From NCBI GenBank assembly GCA_020744425.1, contig JAGMUV010000036.1, positions 62,001 to 126,000 on the forward strand: 64,000 nt of DNA, given 5' to 3'. Each line of letters starts with the position of its first letter. Positions within the stretch are counted from its first letter, which is position 1. The stretch comes from Dactylonectria macrodidyma (lineage: Eukaryota; Ascomycota; Sordariomycetes; Hypocreales; Nectriaceae). Of the stretch, positions 23,498 through 33,322 are shown in pieces. The notes under the pieces were generated by a model. The model did not search any database. It was given only the letters and a program-made list of their open reading frames with translations, and was not told the origin of the DNA. A program made the translations under genes and the position numbers.

Positions 23498-24697
23498 ATG
23501 GGCTCAAGAACCTTGTCCTCTCCTCCCATCAAGGTTCACAAATCGACTCTGTCCAGAAGGAGCACCTCGTCAAGTACGAAGTCAGTCAAGCCTATGCACC
23601 GTACCTCGATGCAAGCGAGCCCTAGTGCTGGTATGGATGGTCGATATAGACGTGTCTGGAAGGCTTGTGAAAGATGTCGAATGAAGAAGACCAAGGTTTG
23701 TACCTTATGTCTATAATTATCTCGTCCCAACTAATATAACCAGTGCGACGGCGAGTTCCCCTGCAAGCGATGCAAGGACGATGGCCTGGTCTGCGCTGCT
23801 GGTTTTAGAAAGAAGATGGAATACAAGCAGCCGCCGCGAGGGTATGTAGTGTTGTAGTGTGACACCTTGAGCACCGGCCCACGTACATATCACTTACATG
23901 CAACCAGATACGCCGAGGTCTTAGAAAACACCCAATTCGCTCTCACCGCTACTATCCACAAGCTCTACTCCATGATCCGAAATAACCAGCCCTGGGAGCT
24001 CGGTGAGCCTGAGTTAAACGACCGGGGCCAGCCCGTCATCCATAATATCGTCCAGAAGCTAGGCTGCATCCGAGGCGATAGCGATATCGACCTCCCTATT
24101 GACTTAGTATTCCCCGAAGATGAAGCCGGCATCGTTAAACTGGCCCGCCAGCTCGAGGAGCAGCAGAAAGGAAATAAACCCAGGAAGGAGGTTAAGGGTG
24201 CAGACTCTTCCGTATATAATCAAACGCAGCGGGCATCACTATCAGAACTTGTTCATTCTGACTTTAAGCATGACTACCAAAAGGCCGCCTTTAGCAGCAA
24301 CAACGCCATGGTCCTATCACCTCAGAGCTCTACCTCCAGTAGCGACTTCGACTTTACGCCTCAACCGCCCGAAATCAACGCATCGGCCATGTTCCCCACG
24401 CAGTCGCCCTCGATACCAAGCTCTCCCGCCTGGCCTTCCATCTCGGCCGAGGCTCAACCCAGCGATCTCACCATGCACTTCCTCCAACGGCCCGGTGTGC
24501 TGGGCAGCATGGACATCTTAAATCAAGGGCTTTTGGAGTCAGAGTTTGGCACCATCAATCCTCACGTTCTGTCATGTCCTAACCCCGAAGTCATGATGGG
24601 TATGGATGACCCGATGATTTATTCTGGCTACGACGGCGAACCGATGGACGATACTCTCAGCGCAAGCATGTATAACAGAAACGGGCCCCGTTTCTAG
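23498..24697 (+). CDS. Zn2Cys6 (Gal4-type) transcription factor
   Basis: Three exons (23498-23695, 23744-23841, 23908-24697) join to 361 residues. The first intron splits the zinc cluster after KKTK. The cluster is C57-x2-C60-x6-C67-x5-C73-x2-C76-x6-C83, reading CERCRMKKTKCDGEFPCKRC, so all six ligands are present. A serine-rich basic N terminus precedes it. Later parts have an NTQFALTATIHKLYSMI helix and a long Ser/Pro/Gln acidic region like an activation domain. No fungal-specific-transcription-factor middle domain is seen, so this belongs to the shorter class of binuclear cluster proteins. It is nuclear and probably binds CGG-type sites. Standing beside the NmrA-like gene and within the catabolic set, it is the best candidate for its pathway regulator. 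Confidence 0.92.
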
Positions 24698-24740
24698 GTA
24701 TGGTTCTTCTTTCGAAATACGTCTCCGCTCGCTCAATATA

Positions 24741-25802
24741 TCACGCCTCGATCCAATACTTTTCCACGTATTCCCGAACACTTATAGGCTGTACCTCAGG
24801 GCACAGACCGTTTACCACAGGGTGTAAAACTCCCTCGTCTTCTCTATCTCGTATATGGGCAAGGTCGAAGTCAGTCCATAAGCGCCCCATAAAGTCATCC
24901 TGAGGGGTATTCTCCAGCTTTTCCTCCAGGTCTTCCCGGTTGAGGACGGTGACGTTGAACCTTTTCCCTGTGACGGATTCGGCGTGGCTCAAGAGCTCTC
25001 CCATCGTCAAGGTATAGCCAGCCATACTCATGTCTTCTTCCCACTTTGGCAAGTCGAGAGACGCAGCGACGAACCGACCAACGTCAGGTAGCGTCGTGAA
25101 TGTGATCCGAGGCCACGTGCCGTCGTCTTTGATGGGGAGCTCGGCGATGCCGTTCCTCATCCCAATGAGATAAGCTCCAGATTTGTCCGCCAGGGGACCC
25201 TGCCGATGGAGCCCTGCGCAGGCTTCATCCTCGCCCGACTTATAGCCAAAACCCTTCCTGAGCTGGTCGAGAGTCGTCACCTCGCCAGATTCTGGCCCCG
25301 ACGGTGGGAAAATTCCATGGCCAATGCAGTTCATGAATGATCCATGGTTGAAGTTGGCGAATTCGATCGTGCCCCTCTGCTTGATGCACTCCTCCTGGAC
25401 GCCATGGTTCGCCCATCGGAGGGTTCCTATGGCCTCCCATCCCTTTGAACCGAAGCCCCATTGGGAGGGGGCGAAGCGCCTGCAGCTAGCTTCGATGGCA
25501 GCATGGAGCAGGTTGATCTGAACCTGGGCTTGGGTGTCATCGTGAGCGGAGGTGACGGACACGACGGTATGTACACCTTTCAGAGCGCTGGCGAGTGATT
25601 CCGATGATAAGTAGTCCACGACACGGATTGTGTGACGCTCCGCTTTAATTTCGTCGATCGCACCGAGCCAGAGAGGGACGCGAGGGGAACGCGAGAGGAT
25701 AACGACATCCCATTGAGCAAGTCTCTTATTTGCAAAGACTGCGGTGGTGATAGCACGACCAAGGCCGGCAGAGGTGCCACCGGCGATAGCTAAGGTCGGC
25801 AT
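24741..25802 (-). CDS. NmrA-like / isoflavone-reductase-like NAD(P)-binding protein
   Basis: Intronless, 353 residues. The N terminus MPTLAIAGGTSAGLGRAI is a Rossmann dinucleotide-binding loop at residues 8-15. Family-typical segments follow: VVDYLSSESLASALKGVHTVVSV and FAPSQWGFGSKGW, where the usual catalytic Lys of isoflavone reductases is not evident, and a TGKRFNVTVLNREDLEEKL C-terminal block. Such proteins are either NADPH reductases of small aromatic compounds or redox-sensing co-regulators like NmrA. Its stop is 43 bp from the stop of the convergent Zn2Cys6 gene, so the transcripts may overlap at their 3' ends. The role here, reductase or sensor, cannot be decided from sequence. Confidence 0.88.
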   Translation of the reverse strand: MPTLAIAGGTSAGLGRAITTAVFANKRLAQWDVVILSRSPRVPLWLGAIDEIKAERHTIRVVDYLSSESLASALKGVHTVVSVTSAHDDTQAQVQINLLHAAIEASCRRFAPSQWGFGSKGWEAIGTLRWANHGVQEECIKQRGTIEFANFNHGSFMNCIGHGIFPPSGPESGEVTTLDQLRKGFGYKSGEDEACAGLHRQGPLADKSGAYLIGMRNGIAELPIKDDGTWPRITFTTLPDVGRFVAASLDLPKWEEDMSMAGYTLTMGELLSHAESVTGKRFNVTVLNREDLEEKLENTPQDDFMGRLWTDFDLAHIRDREDEGVLHPVVNGLCPEVQPISVREYVEKYWIEA

Positions 25803-26594
25803 TGGGAATAGGGCGTGGGAACTTTGGACGCAATAGACGAAAGGATGGAGAGTAGGTAGGTAGGTAGGTTTTTATTCGCCCGGGGGGACACACCCCAGAG
25901 GGCCTTTGCACTAAGCTGTTTCCGTTTCGTACAGAGCTTGCATAACCACCCGAAGCCCAACAATTTTCACTTTGAATGACTGATCCAATCTGGTGTATAT
26001 GCCATGACAGGCCTGCTTGAAGGCCAATTTCTCCAAGTGTTCAGCATCCTATACTCAGCAGCTGAAGCACGGTCTGCCAAAATGAGACTGTTAGTAGGAT
26101 TCGATCTGAATACTTAGTGTGTTTGAGGCTTCTTATTCATGTCAAGCCTCCCTGTTGCAATGGCGAATTTGATCGTCGCCCGTACTGCCTGCATGTTTGG
26201 CGCAGCCTGAGAGGCACGGGGAGGGCCCAGCCGCAAGTGGGGCTATTATGTTCAGACTAATAGTGTAAACTACAGTTTGCACTGTAGTTTAGTTTCGACC
26301 TTGACGGACGGACCAATAGTTCAGTTTGCGTATCTCAGACAAACTGGCAGTTTAGTGTAGCCAAGTCGAACGGATTGGCAGTTTAGTGTGACCAAGGCAA
26401 ACGCACTTAAGGAGCAGTTTGAGGCTTTCACACGCACTGGTTGCACTATTAGGAGCCCCGTGTTGGATATGGCATTGAGCTTCTTCAGGGCATTTCCAAA
26501 TGAATTCCGTAAAATCTTGGCCATTTGCAAAAGCATCAACCATAGCCTATAGCTCAGTTTTAGCTTTGTAGAGTTGAACAACTGATGCGAAGTG
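25803..26594. other. Intergenic region with small repeats
   Basis: A (GTAG)n microsatellite stands at about 25852-25870. An inverted repeat TAAACTACAGT/ACTGTAGTTTA with a 4-base loop is at 26266-26291. The 21-bp unit TGGCAGTTTAGTGT(GA/AG)CCAAG occurs twice near 26,345 and 26,376. No gene was recognised. Confidence 0.5.
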
Positions 26595-27545
26595 CAGTGA
26601 TCGGAATGGTCCGGTATGGTATGGTATGAGGGTCAAACCATACTATACCGACTGCTTACATAATGACCGGTAAGACCAGTAATACCGCCAAGACTTTTGT
26701 CACGCGTAATGGGTATCACGTGACAAAACGAATATCTCCTTACAACCAGGGCAGATCGATTTTCTTCATTTTTGTTTTGCCTCTACATTACGTCCTATAT
26801 ACAGGTCTCTTTAGTTGAACCATCAAGCGGCTCTCTATCGATCCGAATTGCCAAAATGACGAATAAGAAGGTGACGCAGTTTCAGAAAAGAAGAGCAATC
26901 ATGTAACTACCCTTTCCATGGAAGAAAAGCTTGTAGAAGAAGATTCAAATGTATGAAATTAAGAAAATCGGTTTTATTGAGATTTTTTCCATCGATTTTT
27001 GTAATTCTTTACCGTGCATCCTTGTGGTGAATATGGAATGGGCGCCGGTGAGTCGGTGACGATGTCGAGAAAGGTATTATTACAGGGTAGGCATGATCTC
27101 AAAACCAAGTCATCTAGCTATATGCTACAAGAAAACTGTGTGAGGGACTACCCCGCGCGAGAACGAACAATCAACAACATATTACTGCTGTTCACCACAA
27201 TAATTGATAACCCATTCCTACTGTGAACGCAACCTCAGTGCGACAGGTATCGTCGGTGCGGGCGATGACGTAGGAGTGTTGAGAGATGTTGACGTTGAGT
27301 CCCATGATACTGATGCACCAAATCAAGCGAGTTTTTGTATACGCTAGCCTGCTAGGCTAGCCATTTTAGTTTAGATTCAAGCCACTTCCCGCCGCTAAGT
27401 GCTTTACCTCGGCCTATTTTTAGCGTTACCGGTATGACTTGGTATACCGGTAATACCATGGTATCGAGATTTCCTCAAACCATACCAAGTCTTGGCGGTA
27501 TATACCATACCAATACCAACTCATACCGGACCATTCCGATCACTG
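26595..27545. mobile_element. hAT-like non-autonomous element, 951 bp, 24-bp perfect TIRs
   Basis: Ends 26595-26618 and 27522-27545 are perfect inverted copies beginning CAGTGATCGGAATGG. CAGTG is a common hAT end. Subterminal parts are full of GGTAT/ATACC units (for example GGTATGGTATGG and ATACCATACC), as expected of clustered transposase sites. The 8 bases outside each end do not match, so the target duplication is lost or another class is involved. The interior has no intact gene. Confidence 0.7.
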
Positions 27546-27960
27546 ACCATATCTCATTCAGCTGCCCTTCAAGAAAGAACGAGTAAAAACTAAGCATGTC
27601 CCTGACTTTGTGAGAGCCAGGTATTGTGGCGGAGACTTTTCCCAACTATTGGATACATATTGCGCTTGCCTGCATGCATCTATATGTTTGTGCTATTGCG
27701 GCCCTGTTGTTCCCTTGAAGAAGACGAGTCTTTTCTCCTTCGACTCTTGGCACCGTTAACATCGTTCTAAACACACAGTCAAGTTGACCAGCCAAGCAGA
27801 TCCAGACTATCTACTCAACGAGACCAACCTTGAAGTGGAATGTCTTCAGAAATAAAATGCCTGGATCCAAAGATGTCTCAGCAACAAGATCGCTTTTGCC
27901 CTCATCTGGCGAGACACCTGAGGGCTGAGAGCCTCAGATGTCGGTTGCACTGACGGTTAG

Positions 27961-28046
27961 TATTGCATCAAGTAATGGGGATCAGATGTGGAAAGAAGCT
28001 CTTGTTTTTCTATGTAATGAAGGTCTTAAGGATCAGTCTTATAGAC
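27961..28046 (+). repeat. Dispersed repeat, copy 2 (partner at 3,422-3,515)
   Basis: See the partner copy. Shared blocks here are TTGCATCA, GAAGCTCTTG, TAATGAAGGTCTT and TCAGTCTTATAGA. It is followed by a strongly GC-rich stretch with CCCGGCCCGGCCCC at about 28,080-28,190. Confidence 0.5.
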
Positions 28047-28229
28047 CCTGCCGCAGTCAGAGGCCGGCCCGGGACCAAGAGGTCTATTAGGGCAATGTGA
28101 GGTACGTCAGGTCATTGAGGGGTCCGATGGTGAGTCCCGGAGCCCGGCCCGGCCCCGATGGGCAGCTGGGTCCCGGGGCCGGTGGTCTGACGGTCCCGAT
28201 CTCAGCTTAGTCAATGCACATAAGCTCTT

Positions 28230-28683
28230 GCCCCTGGAGGTTGCTTGCAAGTCCAAGAGATCGATCTGGACTCCAATCGATCTGGTGTTGACCTCGCATG
28301 CAACGATGTCGGCCGTGTTTTCTCGGGCATGTTTGACAAAACCGGTATCGAAGCAAGCTATCTAAGCAAGCCAGGTGACGCTTTCAAGGCAGCAGAGTTG
28401 TAAAACCTCACAGTCAAGACGGTCGATCTGCCCAAGGGGAGATTGCTGGGCGACGGTGAGGATGCTCGTAACTCATGGGAGCCGTTTTCAATCACCATCC
28501 CAAGCATCGTGGAGACAGCCAAAAGCAAGTTCAATCTGTTTCAATATATATCCAAGCCTTCTGACCACACATAGCGTTGGGCGCCGACCTCCCGAGTCGA
28601 TTTACGACCGCTTGGAGGAAAGGTTCGAAAAGGAAGTCAGAGAACAAGGGTCATTATTCAGATCTTTCACCGTTACTGGCTAG
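28230..28683 (+). pseudogene. Unidentified broken gene remnant
   Basis: A frame with coding-like composition reads CLQVQEIDLDSNRSGVDLAC and GMFDKTGIEASYLSKPGDAF, hits TAA at 28401-28403, then goes on as NLTVKTVDLPKGRLLGDGED and PFSITIPSIVETAKSKFNLF. Near 28,575 the likely frame changes by one base to PPESIYDRLEERFEKEVREQ, ending at TAG 28681-28683. I do not recognise the family. A stop, a frame change and no clear start suggest decay; an unseen intron is the alternative. Confidence 0.35.
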
Positions 28684-29053
28684 AATCCTAGATGAACCAT
28701 GACTGGCCTTGTCTACAATATTCTAGTGGCAATGATTTTCGAGGTTGATGTTTTAATGTTATGATCTTAAGCAGCTAGATGTAGGAAACATGAGGCGAGA
28801 TTTTGTGCTCTATCAGTATATGTCTTGTGGTATCTTCCTGTTGCATTCATTACCAATCGATTTGCCTCTGCCTATTCCATGTGTTCGCCAAACTAAAGCA
28901 ATATCATCATACACAGCGGCCTGATGCTGCATTGAAGGCATTACTTGACGGCGCAACCTTGCTGAAGCTGTTTATCGAAGGACCAGTGGTTGTACTACCG
29001 TAGATGAACCCTAATTCTCCTAGCGTAAAGAGAGAGGGTTCTGGGGGTAGAGA
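28684..29053. other. Short intergenic stretch, nothing recognised
   Basis: No coding or repeat signal is seen between the gene remnant and the next transposon end. Confidence 0.35.
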
Positions 29054-29669
29054 CAGGCTTATCAACAAATAAATCGAATTCAAATGAATTCAAATGAATT
29101 CAAATAAATCCAAATCAAATCAAATCACAGGGGCCGAATTGATTTGGATATTTGGATTCTTTTGGATAAAATATTGGCCAATCACCGCTTGTCACTCTAG
29201 TACGTGTTGACCCACTTTTGGCTAACGCGGCTTATGTCAGACAATTTGGCCCCGTACAGATCGGAGAGAGGGACCAGGATTGAGCAAAGCCATAACCAAT
29301 ACGAGCGAGGAGGGAGGAAGCGGAAAGATTGCACCAATCTTTAAGTGAGAATTATCTGAGGAACAAGAACTGGATGAGCGGATGCACGCAATGGTGCAAG
29401 TCTTTATACACAAATGAGAGCTTCTGACTGCTAGGCAGCTGCTGTTGCGGGTAGCAATATCGCAGCTTCTGTGAACTCACATTCCGGGTAGGCTTGATGT
29501 GCGACAAGCAGCTCGATACATCTCCTCGTGGGAGAAAAGTGGGGCTATCCAAATAATCAAATCGATCCAAATCGATCCAAATCAAATCAAATCAAATCGA
29601 GTCTTTTTGTTTCCAAATCAAATCAAATCGGAGGCTCAATTTGATTTGATTTATTTGTTGACAAGCCTG
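29054..29669. mobile_element. hAT-like non-autonomous element, 616 bp
   Basis: The left end reads CAGGCTTATCAACAAATAAA; the inverted right end reads CAGGCTTGTCAACAAATAAA. Outside stand GGTAGAGA and GGTACAGT, matching in 6 of 8 positions, which fits a decayed 8-bp hAT target duplication. Both subterminal regions are packed with AAATC/GATTT units (tandem CAAATCAAAT, CAAATGAATT and CAAATCGATC), probable transposase binding arrays. There is no intact gene inside. Confidence 0.75.
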
Positions 29670-30016
29670 GGTACAGTGTCTGCGACTAATGACCGTAACC
29701 CCTCACTAGCAATGAGACGATTCCGGCAATTCGTCTCAAAATACCTCGCCCTCAGCGCCGCTCTTGAGAAATGTTTGACGATCTCATGCAAGAGATGGCA
29801 TCATATCGACGTTTAGGCGCTGACTCTTGCTCCTAGACGCCTCCCTATGTTGTCTGCTTACCACTGTCTATTGGCATTATCGTACACATTGTTTCGATAA
29901 TTGAGGAGAGTCGAAAACGCCCCCGTAACCGTTTCAAGGATTCCGTCTTCTTCTTCCCATTTCTTCGCCCGGCTTGTTCGTGTCTATCGACCGGAAGCTT
30001 TGCCAGTATTGTTACT

Positions 30017-30112
30017 ACCTGTTGACATTGTGGGGCCAGCCGCCTACCAACCTCGTCCCAACCTCGTCCCGGACGAGGTTGGTAGGCGGCTGGCCCCACA
30101 ATGTCAACGGGT
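30017..30112. repeat. Large inverted repeat (42-bp arms, 12-bp loop)
   Basis: The arms 30017-30058 and 30071-30112 are inverted copies with one mismatch; the core is GGGGCCAGCCGCCTACCAAC. The loop CAACCTCGTCCC repeats the arm tip. It lies 335 bp before the CocE-like gene start. In RNA or single-stranded DNA this would form a very stable hairpin. It could be a tiny foldback element; no target duplication was seen. Confidence 0.9.
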
Positions 30113-30446
30113 AATGATTTCGTCAATTGACCACAAGGTTTTCCCCGTGCATCCGAAGAGTAACCACAAATGTGTAGCACTCCCGGTTCTCACGCGGTCG
30201 CAGTGGAGCCGGCCCGACTTTGTGGGGATACCGAGCCTCGGCACGGAGATTCCGGATCATCTCAATGCTTTGGGTTTAGTCAAACGCTCAGTAGCCCCAC
30301 AGGACTTATCACGGATTTAAGCATTGGAAACCAGTTGATCATTGAGACATCATTAAGAGGTTGATTCGCAGCTTCATCTTTCTTCAGTTACTTGTGTATC
30401 TAAAGCCACTCGAAGCTTATCAGAACATTCTTACTAAGACGCTACC

Positions 30447-32565
30447 ATGCCTCTTCGCATTGCAAATGTCGATGTGGTGCTGAGCTCGACGATCACTCCT
30501 GGGGACAAGGGCAGTCTGCCCTATGCCCCTTTCAACCCTTCAACCAAGGAGATTTCCAAGGGTCACCGCCTCAGTCCCGAGCACAAGGCCTTTGAGGTGG
30601 ATACGATCTTTGAGAAAGACATCACCTTGCCCATGCGCGATGGTGTCAAGTTGTACGCCGACGTTTTCCGCCCTAAGACTAGTGAGAAGGTCCCTGCGAT
30701 CCTGGTCTGGAGTCCTTACGGCAAGACAGGCAATGGTGAGTTTCCATCTATCAGGCCTAACCCCGTTATTTCATCCCCTCACGAGGCAGTTTACTAACGT
30801 GAACATTGACAGGCCCCAACTCACTTGACATGCTCCCTGGACGGTTTGGTGTTCCGCAAGGTCGAGTCAGTGGTTATGAAAAGTTTGAGGGTTTGGATCC
30901 CGCCCTCTGGCCCGCTAGAGGTTATGCCATTATCAACGCAGACCTAAGAGGCTCTTGGGATTCCGAAGGCATTGTTCCGTAAGTGCCTACAATCATTGCT
31001 GGGGGAAGAGAGGAGCTTTCACTCGTCCCACTCAGCATAAAAAATGGCACACAAGACTAACCCAAGATAGGTGGCTTGGGGTCCAAGATGGCAAAGATGG
31101 CTACGATGCTATCGAGCATATCGCCAAGCTCGACTGGTGCTCTGGCAAGGTTGCCCTCGCCGGTAACAGTTGGCTTGCCATGGTCCAATGGTACATCGCC
31201 GCTCAGCAGCCTCCATCGCTCGCTGCCATTGCTCCCTGGGAGGGCGCTGCTGACTTCTACCGGGATACACTCTGCCGTGGCGGTGTTCCATACCCATACG
31301 ACAGCATGTGGGGGTTCCTCCAAAACGGCATGGTTGGCCGAAACGGCAGTGAGGCCGCTGTTAATATGTTGGAGAAATACCCGCTGTTTAACGATTACTG
31401 GGAAGACAAGCGATCCAAGCTTGAGGACATCAATGTCCCGGCTTATATACTCGCCAGCTACTCCAGTGCCCTCCACACAACCGGCTCCATCCGTGCCTAC
31501 CACACGTTGGCTTCCAAGGATAAGTGGTGAGTCTCGCATGCTATGTTGCGTATTGCTATAGCAGCTATATCCCATCCCGCTTGGATGATCAGCTTGCTAA
31601 CCTTGATAGGCTGCGAATCCACCCCAAGCAAGAGTGGTCAGACTTGTATGACCCGGCAAACATCGACGATTTGACGAAGTTCTTTGACTACTATCTGAGG
31701 GGAAAGAAGAATGACTGGCAAAGCACTCCCAGAGTTCGGGTTTCGCTTCTCGGATTCAACAAGGTAAGTCTCGTCGAATTAGCCTTCTATCTCAAAGTCC
31801 CAATGCAGCTGACCCTACATGCCACAGCCTCCCGTTGTCCATCTTCCTCTCGAGTATTTCCCTCTTCCGCAAACGAAACACACCAAGCTCTACCTCGCTT
31901 CCGGCGAGAAGCTCGAGCTAAACCCAGTGAGCCAGGTTGGGTCTGCTTCGTACGATGCCGAGTTTGTGCCCAAGGGGCCACTTGCCGGCGGCGAAGAACT
32001 CATCTTCAGACACAGGTTGACCAAGAAGACGTGGCTACTCGGATATTCCTGGCTTGTCCTAAACATTGCAAACGAAAGTGAAGACGAGATTGATGTCTTT
32101 GTACAGCTTGGAAAGGCCGACGCTTCTGGAAAGTCACTGGTGAACATGAACGTCCCGCTAGACGAGCAGATACCCCCGCTGAAGGATCATTCCGAGGCTG
32201 CCGACTCGTGCTTTCTCAAGTACCTAGGGCCTACTGGAACTCTGAGAGGTAGCCATGCCGTGAGCAAGGTGGCTCCCGAGCCTGGCAAGTTCACTGGCGA
32301 CTGGCCTGAGTATACCAACACTACCAGAAAGGCGATTCCTGCTGGCACTGTCACCAAGCTTGAAGTTCCTATTTGGCCTACCGGAATTATCTTTGATGAG
32401 GGTGAACACCTGACTCTCAAGGTATCTGGTCATTACATGAGCTACATGGAGTTTCCTTCTATGTTTGGCGCCACGCACAAGAACAAGGGTCGCCATACCG
32501 TTGACTTTGGGGCCAAGTTTGATAGCCATCTGGTGGTTCCGTTGTTGGATCCTGTGACCAACTGA
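30447..32565 (+). CDS. CocE/NonD-family hydrolase 1 (Xaa-Pro dipeptidyl-peptidase S15-like fold)
   Basis: Five exons (30447-30735, 30813-30978, 31071-31526, 31610-31763, 31828-32565) join to 600 residues. The N-terminal alpha/beta hydrolase core shows LPMRDGVKLYADVFRP, then WSPYGKTG, NADLRGSWDSEG and the nucleophile elbow GNSWLAMVQW with its central serine, where most relatives have GxSYxG. A C-terminal jelly-roll domain follows (KTWLLGYSWLVLNI, DVFVQLGKAD, LKVSGHYM). CocE-like enzymes cleave esters and amides such as cocaine or glutaryl-acylase substrates. A second member with about the same intron layout lies at 49,471. The two may handle successive or alternative ester or lactone intermediates of the catabolic set. 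The Trp in the elbow is unusual and could change specificity. Substrate unknown. Confidence 0.92.
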
Positions 32566-32929
32566 TAAGTATCTAAGAGATTGATGCGGAAACGCATGCA
32601 ATGTGGGCAATTGCACCTTAAGCCTATAAAGCTAGCAAGCTGTAATCGTTCAACCACGGTTATAGCAAGACCTTTTGACTTAATGGGCTAGGATTTAGTC
32701 TTTTCGCATCAGAGATATATCATTACGAGATAGATAACATGAAACTCTTTGCTGCGAGTTGAATCCCACAAGTATCATTTCACGTTCCACTACTAGGCTG
32801 TGGGCACCACGCAGAATTGCTCTAGGAATTTCCTTGGACGACTGTCGTCCTATGCTTACACATAACTCATGGGCAACGGAGGGTGTGTTCTCTTGTCTTG
32901 TTCCATTGTCCTGACAGCTGTTCTGTCCA

Positions 32930-33140
32930 GGTTGCGAGGCCTTCCCGCAGACCGCCCTTACATTCGCAACGAGATGGACGGCATCAACATGCAACTTGAG
33001 GAAGAGAAAGCGCTTGCCGCAAACAACTCTGGACTCACGCTTGCCAAGGAAGCTTTTACCGTCAGGTCCTACCGTCGCCGCTCTATTCTCTACATTACCC
33101 TGATGATGTGAGCAACCTGACCGGAACGATGTATGTATCT
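32930..33140 (+). pseudogene. Fragment of an MFS sugar-porter-type transporter
   Basis: The frame reads LRGLPADRPYIRNEMDGINM, LEEEKALAANN, KEAFTVRSYRRRSILYITLM. That is the cytoplasmic loop pattern after helix 6 of fungal sugar or quinate porters (LPADRPY...E...FTVRSNRRR). A TGA follows MM; a one-base shift resumes SNLTGT-YVSTR, as expected after the loss of one G from TGG. Nothing upstream or downstream restores a full transporter. Confidence 0.55.
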
Positions 33141-33322
33141 ACCAGAACTCTAGCAATGAGACCCAAGACCGAGTCAAATGGCTACATCAGCTTGATCAAC
33201 ATTACTCAAATAGGACCATTCTGTGTGAGTTTGGTACGAGGTTATCTCATTCTGTGTCTGGTCATAAAGTCTTTAAACTTACATCTTAGATTAAAGCAAC
33301 TACTTGACTGAAACTCGAAATT

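Noticed and set aside
29060..29640. AAATC/GATTT arrays considered as a CRISPR-like or simple satellite array
   Set aside because: Units are not regularly spaced, there are no unique spacers, and they lie subterminally in a TIR element of a eukaryotic genome.
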